A DNA stretch of 64,000 bases from Sphingomonas sp. LY54 (GTDB lineage Bacteria > Pseudomonadota > Alphaproteobacteria > Sphingomonadales > Sphingomonadaceae): contig NZ_CP141588.1 in assembly GCF_035594035.1 (NCBI RefSeq), forward strand, positions 1,571,501-1,635,500. Direction: 5' to 3'. The notes beneath the pieces are model-generated. The model did no database searches. It was not told the DNA's origin and saw only the letters and a list, made by a program, of their open reading frames with translations. Both the position numbers and the translations under genes were made by a program. Each line of letters begins with the position of its first letter. The first letter of the stretch is position 1. This document shows, piece by piece, positions 16,047 through 26,100 of the stretch.

Positions 16047-17555
16047 TCAGAGCGCGATCGCGACCGTCTTCAGCTCGGTATAGGCCTCGATTCCGTAGCG
16101 GCCGGATTCGCGTCCGAAGCCCGATTGCTTGAAGCCGCCGAACGGGATCGAGGTGTCGGCCGCGCTGTTGGTGTTGCCCCACACCATGCCCGCCTTGATG
16201 CGCGCGGCGAGCCTGTGCATCGCCGAGACGTCGCGGGTCCAGACCGAGGCGGCGAGGCCATAGGGCGTGTCGTTGGCGGCCGCCGCGACCGCATCGAGAT
16301 CGTCGAAGCGCTGGGCGGTGAGGACCGGGCCGAAAATCTCCTCGCGTACCACCGACATGTCGGGATTCACGTCGACGAGGATGGTCGGGTTGACGAAATA
16401 ACCGTCGCCGCCCGGCGTGTCGCCGCCAGCGAGCACGGTGGCGCCGGCCTTGCGGCCCTGGTCGATATAGCCGAGCACGCGCTCATGCTGCTCGGTCGAG
16501 ACGAGCGGGCCCATCATCGTGTCGGGGGCGAGGCTGGGCCCGACCTTCCACTTGCCGGCATTGTCGGCGACCGCCTCCAGCAATTTGTCGAAAATCGAGC
16601 GGTGCGCGAACAGGCGCGAGCCGGCGATGCAGACCTGCCCGGCATTGGCGAAGATCGAGCGGGCGGCGCCGGCGGCGGTCTTCTCGATGTCGACGTCGGG
16701 GAGCACGATCACCGGCGACTTGCCGCCAAGCTCCAGCGTCACGCGCTTCAGCGTGTCGGTGGCGGCGCGGTTGATGATCTTGCCGACTTCGGTCGAGCCG
16801 GTGAAGGCGACCTTGTCGACCAGCGGGCTGCGCACCAGGCGGTCGCCGCAGGTCTCGCCGAGGCCGGTGACGATGTTGACGACGCCGGCCGGGATGCCGG
16901 CTTCGGCGATCAGGTCGGCGAGGCGCAGCACCGAGAGCGAGGTCTGCTCGGCGGGCTTCAGGATCACGGTGCAGCCGGCCGCCAGCGCCGGCGCGATCTT
17001 CTGCACGGCCATCATCAGCGGGAAGTTCCACGGCACGATCTGCACGGCGACGCCGATCGGCTCGCGGCGGACATAAGCGTGCATCGTCCCGGTCGGGAAG
17101 CCCGACGGCTCGATATGCTCGCCCGAAAGCTTGGTCGCCCAGCCGGCCATGTAGCGCAGGGTCTGGACGCAGCGGGGCAGGTCGTAGCCGGCCGAGGCCG
17201 AGCGCGGCTTGCCGTTGTCGATCGATTCGAGCTCGGCGATCTCGGGAATGTTGGCTTCGATGAGGTCGGCGAGGCGCATGATCGCGCGCTCGCGGGCGTA
17301 GGGCGAAAGGCCCGACCAGCGGCCATCGTCGAAGGCGGTGCGCGCGGCCTGGGCGGCGCGGTCGGCATCGGCCTCGGACGCGTCGACGATCGTCGCGATC
17401 TGGCGGCCGGTGGAGGGATCGTAGACCGGCAGCGTCTTGTCGTGGGTCGACTGCACCCACTCGCCGTTGATGAACAGGGCCGGCGCGCGCTGGAGGAGTT
17501 TCTGCACCGCTTCGGAATAAGCGGGCTGGGCGGCGATCGGGGTCATCTCATTCAT
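16047..17555 (-). CDS. NAD(P)-dependent aldehyde dehydrogenase
   Basis: 502 aa, normal ALDH length. It oxidises an aldehyde to an acid; subfamily resembles phenylacetaldehyde/betaine aldehyde dehydrogenases. Visible: PWNFPLMMAVQKIAPALAAG, the cofactor loop FTGSTEVGK, the general base Glu in LELGGKSP, and the catalytic Cys in FANAGQVCIAGSR. The C-terminal PFGGFKQSGFGRESG motif is intact. It lies 69 bases after the GST gene on the same strand, so a small detoxification unit is possible. Substrate not determinable. Confidence 0.95.
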   Translation of the reverse strand: MNEMTPIAAQPAYSEAVQKLLQRAPALFINGEWVQSTHDKTLPVYDPSTGRQIATIVDASEADADRAAQAARTAFDDGRWSGLSPYARERAIMRLADLIEANIPEIAELESIDNGKPRSASAGYDLPRCVQTLRYMAGWATKLSGEHIEPSGFPTGTMHAYVRREPIGVAVQIVPWNFPLMMAVQKIAPALAAGCTVILKPAEQTSLSVLRLADLIAEAGIPAGVVNIVTGLGETCGDRLVRSPLVDKVAFTGSTEVGKIINRAATDTLKRVTLELGGKSPVIVLPDVDIEKTAAGAARSIFANAGQVCIAGSRLFAHRSIFDKLLEAVADNAGKWKVGPSLAPDTMMGPLVSTEQHERVLGYIDQGRKAGATVLAGGDTPGGDGYFVNPTILVDVNPDMSVVREEIFGPVLTAQRFDDLDAVAAAANDTPYGLAASVWTRDVSAMHRLAARIKAGMVWGNTNSAADTSIPFGGFKQSGFGRESGRYGIEAYTELKTVAIAL

Positions 17556-17624
17556 CGTGGCAATCCTGACTGAGGGCGTTCCACCCCTATAGTCCCTGGA
17601 GCGGGGCGGTTGGAAGGGGAGCGG

Positions 17625-18284
17625 CTAGGCCAGCATCTTGCGGGCATTTTCGGCGAGCTTGTCGGGATCGTCCTCGCGCGGCGGAATCTGGCGACCGCGC
17701 TGCACCGCGGGGCGGGCAACGACCTGGTCCAGCCAGCGCTGCAGATGGTCGAGGCCGGCGACGTCGATGCCGGGCCATTCGTGGGTGTGCACCCACGACC
17801 AGTTGGCGATGTCGGCGATCGAATAATCGCCGGCGAGCCATTCATGGTCGGCGAGATGGCGGTCGAGCACTTCGAACAGGCGGCGGCCTTCGCGGCGATA
17901 GCGGTCGATCACGCTCGGAAGCTGCTCGGGGAAGTAGCGGGTGAAGACGTTGGCCTGGCCCATCATCGGGCCGACGCCGCCCATCTGGAACATCAGCCAC
18001 TGCATGACCCTGGATCGCCCTTTCGCGTCGGCCGGCATCAGCCGCCCGGTCTTCTCGGCCAGATAGGTCATGATCGCGCCGGATTCGAACACCGCGAAGT
18101 CGCCTTCGTCCCGGTCGACGATCGCCGGGATGCGGCCGTTGGGGTTGATCGCGGTGAACCACGCTTCCTTTTGCGCGCCCGAGGCGAGATCGAGCACATG
18201 GACCTCGTAAGGCAACTCCAGTTCCTCGAGCGTGATCGAGGCCTTCCATCCGTTGGGCGTGGCGGCGGTGTAGAGATCGATCAT
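17625..18284 (-). CDS. Glutathione S-transferase family protein
   Basis: 219 aa. An N-terminal thioredoxin-like domain ([24 protein letters not shown], then the cis-Pro segment NGRIPAIVD and [12 protein letters not shown]) precedes the all-helical C-terminal domain ([17 protein letters not shown]). The pattern PNGWK with a Thr/Asn active site resembles the Nu-class YghU/YfcG group, which reduces disulfides. Neighbours are the aldehyde dehydrogenase and the ybbP-like permease on the same strand. Confidence 0.92.
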   Translation of the reverse strand: MIDLYTAATPNGWKASITLEELELPYEVHVLDLASGAQKEAWFTAINPNGRIPAIVDRDEGDFAVFESGAIMTYLAEKTGRLMPADAKGRSRVMQWLMFQMGGVGPMMGQANVFTRYFPEQLPSVIDRYRREGRRLFEVLDRHLADHEWLAGDYSIADIANWSWVHTHEWPGIDVAGLDHLQRWLDQVVARPAVQRGRQIPPREDDPDKLAENARKMLA

Positions 18285-18297
18285 GCGGATCCTCCGA

Positions 18298-20787
18298 TCA
18301 CAATGCCCGCAGCGCGCGTGCCGGCCGGGCCGTCAATGCAGGTAGGGACCCGAGCAGGCCGAGCGCAAGGGTGACGAAAGCGCCGAGGGCGAGGGTGGCC
18401 GCAACAACGCCCCAGTCGGGCGCCCATTCGAGCTCCAGCACCTTCACCACGACATACCAGCCGGCGCCGGCGCCAAGCGCGAAGGCGATCGCCGCGACGA
18501 TCGCGGCGAGCGCGGCGAATTCGAGCGCCTGGGCCATGAGGATGCGCGCGCGGGTGGCGCCGAGCAGCTTCAGCATGACGCTGTCATAGGTCCGCGCCCG
18601 GCGGCTCGCGGCGAGCGCGCCGACCAGCACGGCGATGCCGGCGAGGATCGCGACCGAGGCGGCCGACCGGACCGCGACCGTAAGCTGCTCGAGCATCCCG
18701 GCGACGGCCTGCACCACTTCCTTGACGCGGATCACGCTGACGGTGGGAAAGGCGTTCGAGACCGAGCGCGAGAAGGCGCGCTCCTCCGCCTCCGGCATCG
18801 ACATGGTGGCCATGAAGCTGTGCGGGGCACTTTCGAGCGCGCCGGGCGCGAACACGATCACGAAGTTGAAGCCCAGCGTGTCCCAGTTGATCTCGCGCAG
18901 CGAGGCGATCCGGGCCTCGATCTCGCGGCCGAGGATCGCGATGGTGATCGAATCGCCGACCTTCAGCCCGACCGCGCGCGCCGCCTCGACGTCCAGCGAG
19001 ACCAAGGGCGGGCCGTCATAATCGGCCGGCCACCATTGGCCATCGACGATGCGGCTGCCTTCGGGAAGCGTGGCGGCGTAGGTGAGTCCGCGATCGCCGC
19101 GCAGGAACCAGGCCCCGTCCGGAAGCTCCTTCATCTCCGAGACGCGCCGATCGCCGACCGCAACCACCGATCCGCGCAGCGACGGGATGGTGACGAGGTC
19201 GCCCTGCGGCGCGGCGCGCAGCGCGAGCGCGCGGAAGCGGCCGACCTCCTCGACCGGTATGTCGAGCATGAAGAAGCTCGGCGCCTTGGCCGGAACGGTG
19301 GTGCGGATCTGGCCGGAAAGGTTGGTCTCTATCACCGCCAAAGTCGTGAACAAGGTGAGGCCGAGGCCGAGCGCGACCACCAGCCGTCCGGTCTGCGCCG
19401 CCGGCCGGTGGAGATTGGCCAAAGCAAGGCGGAAGAGCGGATTGCGCGGCCGGGGCAGCGCGGCCGCGCCGCGCCGGATCAGCCAGCCGAGCAAGGTGAG
19501 CAGCAGCAAGAGGCCCAGCGCCGAGGCGATGAACACAGCGGCGAAGCCGGGCTCGCGCGCCGTCCCGATCGCAAGCGCGGCGATCAGTCCGGCCGCCAGG
19601 GCCACCGCCAGGACCAGGCGCCAGCCGGGCCGGCGCAACCGCTCGAGGCTGCCGCGGAACAGGCTGGCGGCCGGGACGGTGCGCGCCTGGGCGAGCGGGA
19701 TGATGGCAAATTCGAAGGCAATCAGCAGGCCGTAGCCGGCGCTGACCAGCAACGGCACCGGATAAAGCGACAGGCTCGGCGGCACCGGCAGCGCGCTGCC
19801 GGCGATCTGCACCACGATCCAGGGCACGAGCGCGCCGACCGCTAGGCCGACCAGGATCGCAGCCAAGGCGACGAGCCCGATCTGGACGAGATAGGAGAGG
19901 AAGATGGTGCGGCTGGTTGCGCCGAGCAGCTTCAGCGTGGCGATCGTGCCGCGCTTGGCGTCGAGATAGGAGGTCACCCCGTTGCCGACGCCGATGCCGG
20001 CCACGATCAAGGCGGTGAGGCCGACTAAAGTCAGGAACTGGCCGAGCCTCTCGATGAAGCGCCGCGTGCCCGGCGCGCCGTTAGACCGGTCCTGGATGTC
20101 GAAGCCGGCATCCTTGAACCGCTCGGTGAGTCTCTCCGAAAGCGCCGCGACGTCCGTCCCCGGGGAGACTTTGAGGCGATAGGCGCTGGTGTAGAGGCTG
20201 CCCGGCTGGACGAGACCGGTGGCGGCGAGCCCGGCCGGATCGACCAAGGCGGTCGAACCCAAAGTGAAGCCCTGCCCTACCCGGTCCGGTTCCTCGGCGA
20301 TCAGGCCGATGATGCGCAGGTCCGCCGCGCCGATGCGGATCGAATCCCCGACGCTCACCCGAAGGCGATCGGCCAATTCCGGCCCAACCGCGACCTGCTT
20401 GCCGCGCGGGCGCGGCGCGATCGCGCCCGGCTCCAGGCGAAAGTCCCCGTAAAGCGGCCAGGCGGCGTCGACGCCCTTCAACTCGACGAGCACGCTCTCG
20501 GCTCCGTCGAGGCGCCCGGCCATGGCCCGCATCCGAGTGATGTGGCTGACCTGCCCTTCGCGAGCGAAGGCGGCGCGCTCCTCGGGAGTCGCCGCGCGCT
20601 GCATCACGTCGAGCTGGACGTCGCCGCCGAGGATCGACTGGCCGCGCTCGGCGAGGCCCGACACAATCGCCGAGGACAGCGAACCCACTCCGGCCAGCGC
20701 AGCGACGCCCAGGAACAGGCAGATGGCGAGCAGACGCAGCCCGGTCAGGCCGCCGCGCAGGTCGCGCATGGCCAGGCTGAGGATCAT
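18298..20787 (-). CDS. ybbP: YbbP-like ABC transporter permease (FtsX family)
   Basis: 829 aa from ATG 20787; a longer reading frame runs into a dispersed repeat and is not counted. A large membrane protein with a first helix at residues 18-40 ([20 protein letters not shown]), a periplasmic domain, FtsX-type helix groups near residues 255-480 ([40 protein letters not shown]) and again at 700-829 ([21 protein letters not shown]). It pairs with the ATPase at 20921-21610; the set beside a divergent tesA-type esterase matches E. coli ybbA-ybbP/tesA. Export substrate unknown. Confidence 0.9.
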   Translation of the reverse strand: MILSLAMRDLRGGLTGLRLLAICLFLGVAALAGVGSLSSAIVSGLAERGQSILGGDVQLDVMQRAATPEERAAFAREGQVSHITRMRAMAGRLDGAESVLVELKGVDAAWPLYGDFRLEPGAIAPRPRGKQVAVGPELADRLRVSVGDSIRIGAADLRIIGLIAEEPDRVGQGFTLGSTALVDPAGLAATGLVQPGSLYTSAYRLKVSPGTDVAALSERLTERFKDAGFDIQDRSNGAPGTRRFIERLGQFLTLVGLTALIVAGIGVGNGVTSYLDAKRGTIATLKLLGATSRTIFLSYLVQIGLVALAAILVGLAVGALVPWIVVQIAGSALPVPPSLSLYPVPLLVSAGYGLLIAFEFAIIPLAQARTVPAASLFRGSLERLRRPGWRLVLAVALAAGLIAALAIGTAREPGFAAVFIASALGLLLLLTLLGWLIRRGAAALPRPRNPLFRLALANLHRPAAQTGRLVVALGLGLTLFTTLAVIETNLSGQIRTTVPAKAPSFFMLDIPVEEVGRFRALALRAAPQGDLVTIPSLRGSVVAVGDRRVSEMKELPDGAWFLRGDRGLTYAATLPEGSRIVDGQWWPADYDGPPLVSLDVEAARAVGLKVGDSITIAILGREIEARIASLREINWDTLGFNFVIVFAPGALESAPHSFMATMSMPEAEERAFSRSVSNAFPTVSVIRVKEVVQAVAGMLEQLTVAVRSAASVAILAGIAVLVGALAASRRARTYDSVMLKLLGATRARILMAQALEFAALAAIVAAIAFALGAGAGWYVVVKVLELEWAPDWGVVAATLALGAFVTLALGLLGSLPALTARPARALRAL

Positions 20788-20789
20788 CG

Positions 20790-20910
20790 ATCCTCCCCCG
20801 CAGTGGGAGGGGGACCAGCCGAAGGCCGGTGGAGGGGCTGCCCCAAGCTTCGGCCCAACCCCTCCACCGCGCTGCGCGCGGTCCCCCTCCCCGTTCCGGG
20901 GAGGATTAGG
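20790..20910. repeat. Dispersed nested palindromic repeat (copy 1)
   Basis: Nested inverted repeats: TCCTCCCC at the left and GGGGAGGA at the right edge, with GGTGGAGGGG / CCCCTCCACC inside. The end GGGGAGGATTAGG resembles the element at 59473-59604. It fills the gap between ybbA and ybbP and may fold in their mRNA. Confidence 0.7.
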
Positions 20911-20920
20911 TCCGTCGCGC

Positions 20921-21610
20921 TCATCCGGTGCGCCGGTCGGACACGATGCGCCCGTCCTGCATCTCGAGGACACGGTGGCAGCGCGTGGCGAGTTCGGGAT
21001 CGTGCGTGATGACGAGCAGGGTCGCGCCGGTATCGGCCTGCCGCGCGAACAGCAGGTCGAGGATGGCGTGGCCCGTCTTGCCGTCGAGATTGCCGGTCGG
21101 CTCGTCGGCGAAGATCAGTTCCGGCCGGGGCGCCATGGCGCGGGCAATGGCGACGCGCTGCTGCTCGCCGCCGGAAAGCTGGGCCGGATAATGGGTGAGG
21201 CGATGGCCGAGGCCGACCGATTCCAGCTCGGCAGCGGCGATCGGGAACGCATCCTCGGCGCCGGCGAGCTCGAGCGGAACCGCGACATTCTCGTGCGCGG
21301 TCATCGTCGGCAGCAGATGGAAGGCCTGGAGAACGATGCCGATCCGGCCGCGCCGGGCGCGGGCGAGGCCGTCCTCGTCAAGCGCCCCGAAGTCGGCGCC
21401 GGCGATTCGGATACTGCCGCTGGTGGCGCGTTCGAGGCCGGAGAGGACCGCCATCAGCGACGATTTGCCGCTGCCCGAGGGGCCGAGCAAAGCGACGCTT
21501 TCCCCCTTGGCGACCTGGAGATCGATGCCGCGAAGGATCTCCACGCGGCCGGCGCCGTTTCCCAGCGCCAGAGTGACATTCGACGCGTCGATAACGTAGG
21601 AGCTGGTCAT
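20921..21610 (-). CDS. ybbA: YbbA-like ABC transporter ATP-binding protein
   Basis: 229 aa LolD/MacB-type ATPase. Walker A GPSGSGKSS, Q-loop GIVLQAFHLLPTM, signature LSGGEQQR, Walker [13 protein letters not shown] and switch His in VITHDPEL are all present. It energises the ybbP-like permease that follows, separated by a palindromic repeat. It diverges from the tesA-like gene with 18 bases between start codons, so their promoters overlap. Confidence 0.95.
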   Translation of the reverse strand: MTSSYVIDASNVTLALGNGAGRVEILRGIDLQVAKGESVALLGPSGSGKSSLMAVLSGLERATSGSIRIAGADFGALDEDGLARARRGRIGIVLQAFHLLPTMTAHENVAVPLELAGAEDAFPIAAAELESVGLGHRLTHYPAQLSGGEQQRVAIARAMAPRPELIFADEPTGNLDGKTGHAILDLLFARQADTGATLLVITHDPELATRCHRVLEMQDGRIVSDRRTG

Positions 21611-21628
21611 GAAGGGAGAGATGGTCCG

Positions 21629-22279
21629 ATGGCGTTACGGCTTGCATATGGGGTTCGCCGCCTCTTTGTCCATCTGGCGCTGCTCGTGACCCTGGGGGTT
21701 GCTGCACCGGCCGCGGCCAAGGACGTTCACATCCTGGCGTTCGGCGACAGCCTGACCGCCGGCTACGGCCTGCCCCGCGGCCAGGGATTCGCCCCGCAGC
21801 TCGAGGATGCGCTCCGCCGCAACGGCATCCGCGCGTTCGTCACCGACGCCGGGGTGTCGGGCAACACGGCGGCGCAGGGCCGGGCCCGGCTGCAATGGAC
21901 TTTGGACGGTCTCAAGACCAAGCCGGACCTCGCGATCGTGGCCTTGGGCGCAAACGACATGCTGCGCGGCCTGGCGCCGGCCCAGACCCGCAAGGATTTG
22001 GACGCGATCGTCGCCGAGCTCGACCGGCGCGGGATCAAGGTGCTGATCGCCGGCATGGTCGCGGCGCCGAATCTCGGCCCGCAATATGCCAAGGACTATA
22101 ACGGCATCTTCCCCGATCTCGCACGGACCTACGGGGCGGGCCTCTATCCCTTCTTCCTGGACGGCGTGGCGGGCGATCGCAGCCTCAACCTGCCGGACGG
22201 GGTCCATCCGAACTTCCAGGGGATCAAGCGGATGGTGACCGGCATCCTGCCCAAGGTAACCGAAGCGCTCGCCGACTGA
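21629..22279 (+). CDS. tesA: Periplasmic SGNH-type arylesterase / thioesterase I
   Basis: 216 aa. Signal peptide MALRLAYGVRRLFVHLALLV ... AAPAAAKD, cut near residue 30. SGNH hydrolase blocks follow: ILAFGDSLTAGYG (nucleophile Ser), GVSGNTA, VALGANDML, and the Asp-x-x-His dyad in LPDGVHPNFQG. Such enzymes cleave short acyl esters and thioesters in the periplasm. Divergent from ybbA, as in many proteobacteria. The start at 21629 gives the signal peptide; the region before it is the ybbA start. Confidence 0.93.
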   Translation: MALRLAYGVRRLFVHLALLVTLGVAAPAAAKDVHILAFGDSLTAGYGLPRGQGFAPQLEDALRRNGIRAFVTDAGVSGNTAAQGRARLQWTLDGLKTKPDLAIVALGANDMLRGLAPAQTRKDLDAIVAELDRRGIKVLIAGMVAAPNLGPQYAKDYNGIFPDLARTYGAGLYPFFLDGVAGDRSLNLPDGVHPNFQGIKRMVTGILPKVTEALAD

Positions 22280-22289
22280 CGGACCTGCT

Positions 22290-22368
22290 CGTCATTGCGA
22301 GGAGCACAAGCGACGAAGCAATCCAGCGGCGCGGAAGCCTGGATTGCCGCGCTGCGCTCGCAATGACG
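22290..22368. repeat. Dispersed palindromic repeat CGTCATTGCGAG...CTCGCAATGACG
   Basis: Outer perfect 12-bp inverted repeat CGTCATTGCGAG / CTCGCAATGACG and an inner 9-bp pair GCAATCCAG / CTGGATTGC. This core sequence is common in intergenic DNA of many proteobacteria and acts as a REP-like element. It lies just after the tesA-type gene. Confidence 0.8.
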
Positions 22369-22389
22369 GTTATGGTGCGGGTGAGGGGC

Positions 22390-22716
22390 TCACCAGGGCT
22401 GCAGGCGGCCGGCGGCTTCGATCACCTGGAGCGGGTCGATCGGCTCGGCGAAGGTGCCCCCGACGCGGCCGTTGCGCGACCACAGGATCTCGGCATTGAC
22501 GCGATTGCCGCCGGGGAGGGTCAGCCAGACGCGGCTTCCGGCCGTGAAATAGGCGTCGCTTTCCGCCATGAAGCCGCGGCTGGAGAGATTGAGCAGGCGG
22601 GCTTCCACCGCGGTCGAGCCCAGCGCGCGCATGGCGACCTCGGCCTCCAGTGTCGCACGCGGCTCGGATCGGCGCGGCTCTGACGAGGGGTCGGCGGTGA
22701 TCTTGGTCTGAAACAT
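22390..22716 (-). CDS. PilZ-domain protein
   Basis: 108 aa, a single PilZ domain. The c-di-GMP contact motifs are RRSEPR near residue 15 and NLSSRG near 43 (consensus RxxxR and D/NxSxxG), so ligand binding is likely. Second gene of a pair with another PilZ protein; 21 bases separate them. No output domain, so it probably works through a partner protein. The nearby flagellar genes may be targets, by inference. Confidence 0.88.
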   Translation of the reverse strand: MFQTKITADPSSEPRRSEPRATLEAEVAMRALGSTAVEARLLNLSSRGFMAESDAYFTAGSRVWLTLPGGNRVNAEILWSRNGRVGGTFAEPIDPLQVIEAAGRLQPW

Positions 22717-22737
22717 GTTTCTCTTCTAGGACGAAAG

Positions 22738-23061
22738 TCAGAGGCCGAGGACGATCTCGTGCCCGAAATTAAGGCCGATCCGCCCCTCGCGGATCCAGCG
22801 CACGAAGGCCTGGATGCGGGTGCAATTCTCGAATTGGATCGAGATCGTCTCGCCGATGCGCGGATCGATGCCACTTTCGATCATCGTGCCGCGTGAGGAG
22901 ATGTTGACGACCGGCACCAGATATTCCTGGCCGCGGAAGGTGATGATGGCGCGCTCGACGACCTCGTCGTGGCGCTCTTCGCTGCGCTGGTCGACCGTGC
23001 GCTCCTGGGACCGCGTCACCAGCGTGGCGGCAAGCCCCAGCTTCCTGTCGTACATGCCCAT
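22738..23061 (-). CDS. PilZ-domain protein with start codon inside a hairpin
   Basis: 107 aa. The first 24 residues are a variable lead, then a PilZ domain: RSEERHDEVVERA (RxxxR-type) and VNISSRGTM (NxSxxG). Likely a c-di-GMP receptor. The first ATG (23061) and its GAGG site lie in the 3' arm of a perfect 13-bp hairpin at 23059-23096, so translation may be structure-controlled; an in-frame ATG at 23055 is just outside the stem. It leads the two-gene PilZ unit and follows the amidohydrolase gene by 99 bases. Confidence 0.87.
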   Translation of the reverse strand: MGMYDRKLGLAATLVTRSQERTVDQRSEERHDEVVERAIITFRGQEYLVPVVNISSRGTMIESGIDPRIGETISIQFENCTRIQAFVRWIREGRIGLNFGHEIVLGL

Positions 23062-23096
23062 GGTCGCCTCACCCCCAGTCGGATGAGGCGACCATG
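23059..23096 (-). promoter_or_regulatory. 13-bp hairpin that buries the PilZ gene start codon
   Basis: On the minus-strand RNA, CATGGTCGCCTCA pairs perfectly with TGAGGCGACCATG across a 12-base loop. The 3' arm holds the GAGG ribosome-binding site and the ATG. There is no T-run, so it is not an intrinsic terminator. It could be an RNA thermosensor, a protein-binding operator or a riboregulator. Confidence 0.6.
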
Positions 23097-23160
23097 CCTA
23101 AAAGGGTTTACCGAAGTCCTACTGCCACCCCCGCAATCGTGCTGAGCCGAACGGTTTCAG

Positions 23161-26100
23161 TCACTTCTCCCAATAATAAGGCTGCCGCTGGCGCGTGCCG
23201 GTGACTTCCTCGTTGAGCGTAGCGGCATCGTAGAGGCGGCCGTTCAGCATCACCTTGGCGATCTTCTCGGTGTTGCGGATATTCTCGGTCGGATCGGCAT
23301 CGAGGATGACGAGATCGGCGAGCTTGCCCGGCTCGAGCGAGCCGATGTCGGCAAAGCCGAGGGCGCGGGCCGGCGTGCGCGTCGCCGCCTTCAGCGCCTC
23401 GATCGGGGTCATGCCGCCGCGCACGAACGACCACATCTCCCAATGGGAGGCGAGGCCCTGCTGCTGGCCGTGGCCGCCGATCGAGACCGGCACGCCGCGG
23501 TCCGACAGCATGTCGGCGGTGCGGGCGCTGACCTGGTCGGCATAATCCTCGGCCGGCGCCTTCACGACGCGGACCATCTCCGGATTGAGGATATGGGCCG
23601 GGACGTAGCGGGTCAGCAAAGGATGCTTCCACACCTCGCTCTCCTGCAGCCAGTATGGCTCGCCGCCGGGGCCGCCATAGGTGACGCCCAGCGTCGGCGT
23701 GTAGCCGACCTTGGTCGCGCTGAAATAATCGAGCACGTCCTTGTAGAGCATCGCCTGTGGGATATTGTGCTCGAGCGTGGTGTTGCCGTCGCCGATCAGG
23801 GTGATGTCCTGGCTGAACAGCGAGCCGCCCTCGGCGACGACCGCGATATTCTCCTTGAGCGCGGCGGCGACGACCTGCTGGCGCTGGTCGCGGCGCGGCT
23901 GGTTGTAGTTCTTGATGCTGTGCGCGCCCTGGATCTTCAGGCGGCGGACGTGGGCGAGCGCATCGTCCATCCCGTCGATGACGGCATAGACGCCCGGTGC
24001 CTTCGCCCCATAGACGATCTCGCCGGTCGAGAAGGTGCGCGGCGCGACGAGAATGCCGGCGCGCTGCATTTCGGCCGCGGGGAAGATCTCGGACGAGCTG
24101 CTCGAGGGATCGTGGACGGTGGTGACGCCGAACGCGAGATGGCCGTGCGCGTCCCAATTCTGCTGCGGGATCACGTCGTCCTCGCCCTGCGCGCCGTGGG
24201 CGTGGGCATCGATGAAGCCCGGCACGATCGTCTTGCCGGCAAGGTCCACCGTCTTGGCGCCGGCCGGGATCGCGATCTCGCCGCGGCGGCCGACCGCCTT
24301 GATGCGGTTGTCCTCGACGATGACCACGCCGTCCTCGATGATGCCGCCGGCCGCGTTGGCCATCGTCACCACCTTGGCGCCGGTCAACGCGACCACGCCC
24401 TCGGGCTTGTCGGCACGGACCGGCAGCGCGAGCGAGACGCCGGTCTTGGGCGGCGCGTAGCTGCCGCCCGGCGCGGTGCGGACGATCGCGGAGACGGGCG
24501 CCTGGTAGAAGGTCGGGCCCAGCGACCAGACGAGGTTGCGGCCGTCGGCGCTCCAGTGGAGATACTGGCCGCCGTCGCCGCTCGCCTTGGTGATCGGCAA
24601 GGCGGTCGCCTTGGCGCCGATCTCGAGCGTCTTGGCGCCCTGGAAGAAGGGCATGACGAACGCGCTGTAATTTTCGCGGAAGGCGAGGTGGTCGCCGGTC
24701 GGCGCGACCTCGTAGCCGATCGCCATCTCGCCCTGGGCGTGGGTGCGTTCGTCCTTGCCGTTCCAGTCGACGCTGACCAGCTTCAGCTTCTGGTCGGCGC
24801 GCTTTTCGAAGAAGATGCGGTCGGACCCGGCGCCGAAATGCGGGTTGCCGCCGTCATTGACGAGCCGAACTGCCTCGCCGCCGGCCACCGCGACGCGGAA
24901 GATGCCGGGATTTTCGGACCAGGCGTCCGATGTCAGATAGCCGCCGCCGCCGCGCTCGAACACGATCGTCTGGCCGTCCGGCGAGAAGCGAGGCCGGCGG
25001 TAATGGCCCGGGATGTTGGTCACGGTCTTCATGCCGCTGCCGTCGGCGGCGACGGTGCGGATCTCGCCCAGGCGCTGGTCGTTCCAGCTGACGAAGACGA
25101 TGCGGCTGCCGTCGCGCGACCAGCTCGGGAAGAGCTGGAAGTCGCTGTCGGAGGCGGTGAGCAGGCGGGGCGCGCCGCCGCCCTGGGCTGGCTTCACGTA
25201 GAGGCGGCCGAGGCTCTCGAACAGGACATTGCGGCCGTCCGGCGACAGCGTCGCGAAGCGCGGCATCCGGGTCGTGAAGCTGTCGGCATAGGCGTTGACG
25301 ACGGGGCGCGGCGGATCGACCACATCGCGGCTGTCGGCGACCTGGAACGGGATTTCGGCGGCGCCGGAGCCGTCCAGGTTGACGCGGCGGATCTTGCCGC
25401 CGGCCCAGAAGACGACCGATTTCGAATCCGGGGTCCAGTCCATGTTCGGATAGACGCCGGTCACCGCCCAGGTCTCCTGCACGTCCTGATCGAGCGCGTC
25501 GTAGATCTTGCGCTCCTCGCCCGAGCGCAGGTCCTTCACATAGAGCTTGGACTTGGCGCGCTCGCGGTGGACGTAGGCGAGATAGCGGCCGTCGGGCGAG
25601 GGCTGCGGACGCACCGCGCCGCCCGGGCCGCCGGCGACCGTGGTGCGCTCGCCGGTCTTGAGGTCGTAGCGCTCGATCGCGAACAATTGCTGGTTCGAAT
25701 TCTGGGCATATTCGAAGATCGGGCCCGAGGTGGTGTTGCGGCTGAAATAGATGCCGTCGCCCGACGGCGTGAACATCGGCTCGCCCAGTTCCTTCTGGTG
25801 CTGCGGATTGGGCCGCTCCACCAAAGCGACGCCGCCGCCGCCGCCGACATGGTACATCCAGATCTCGCCGGTGCCGAGCGAGCGGCCGGTCGTGAAATGC
25901 TTGCGCGCCGCGATATATTTGCCGTCCGGGCTCCAGGTCGGGTTGTTGAGGAGCGTGAACGTCTCCTTGGTCATCTGGCGCTTGCCCGAGCCGTCGACGT
26001 TCATGATCCAGATATTGTCGCCGCCGCCGCGGTCCGAAGTGAAGGCGATCTGCGTGCCGTCGGGCGAGAAACGCGGCTGCACCTCATAGGGCATGCCCGA

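Noticed and set aside
20788..20973. Extended N-terminus of the ybbP-like permease (62 extra codons)
   Set aside because: The added residues come from the dispersed repeat and contain no membrane segment; the ATG at 20787 begins with the expected permease N-terminus.
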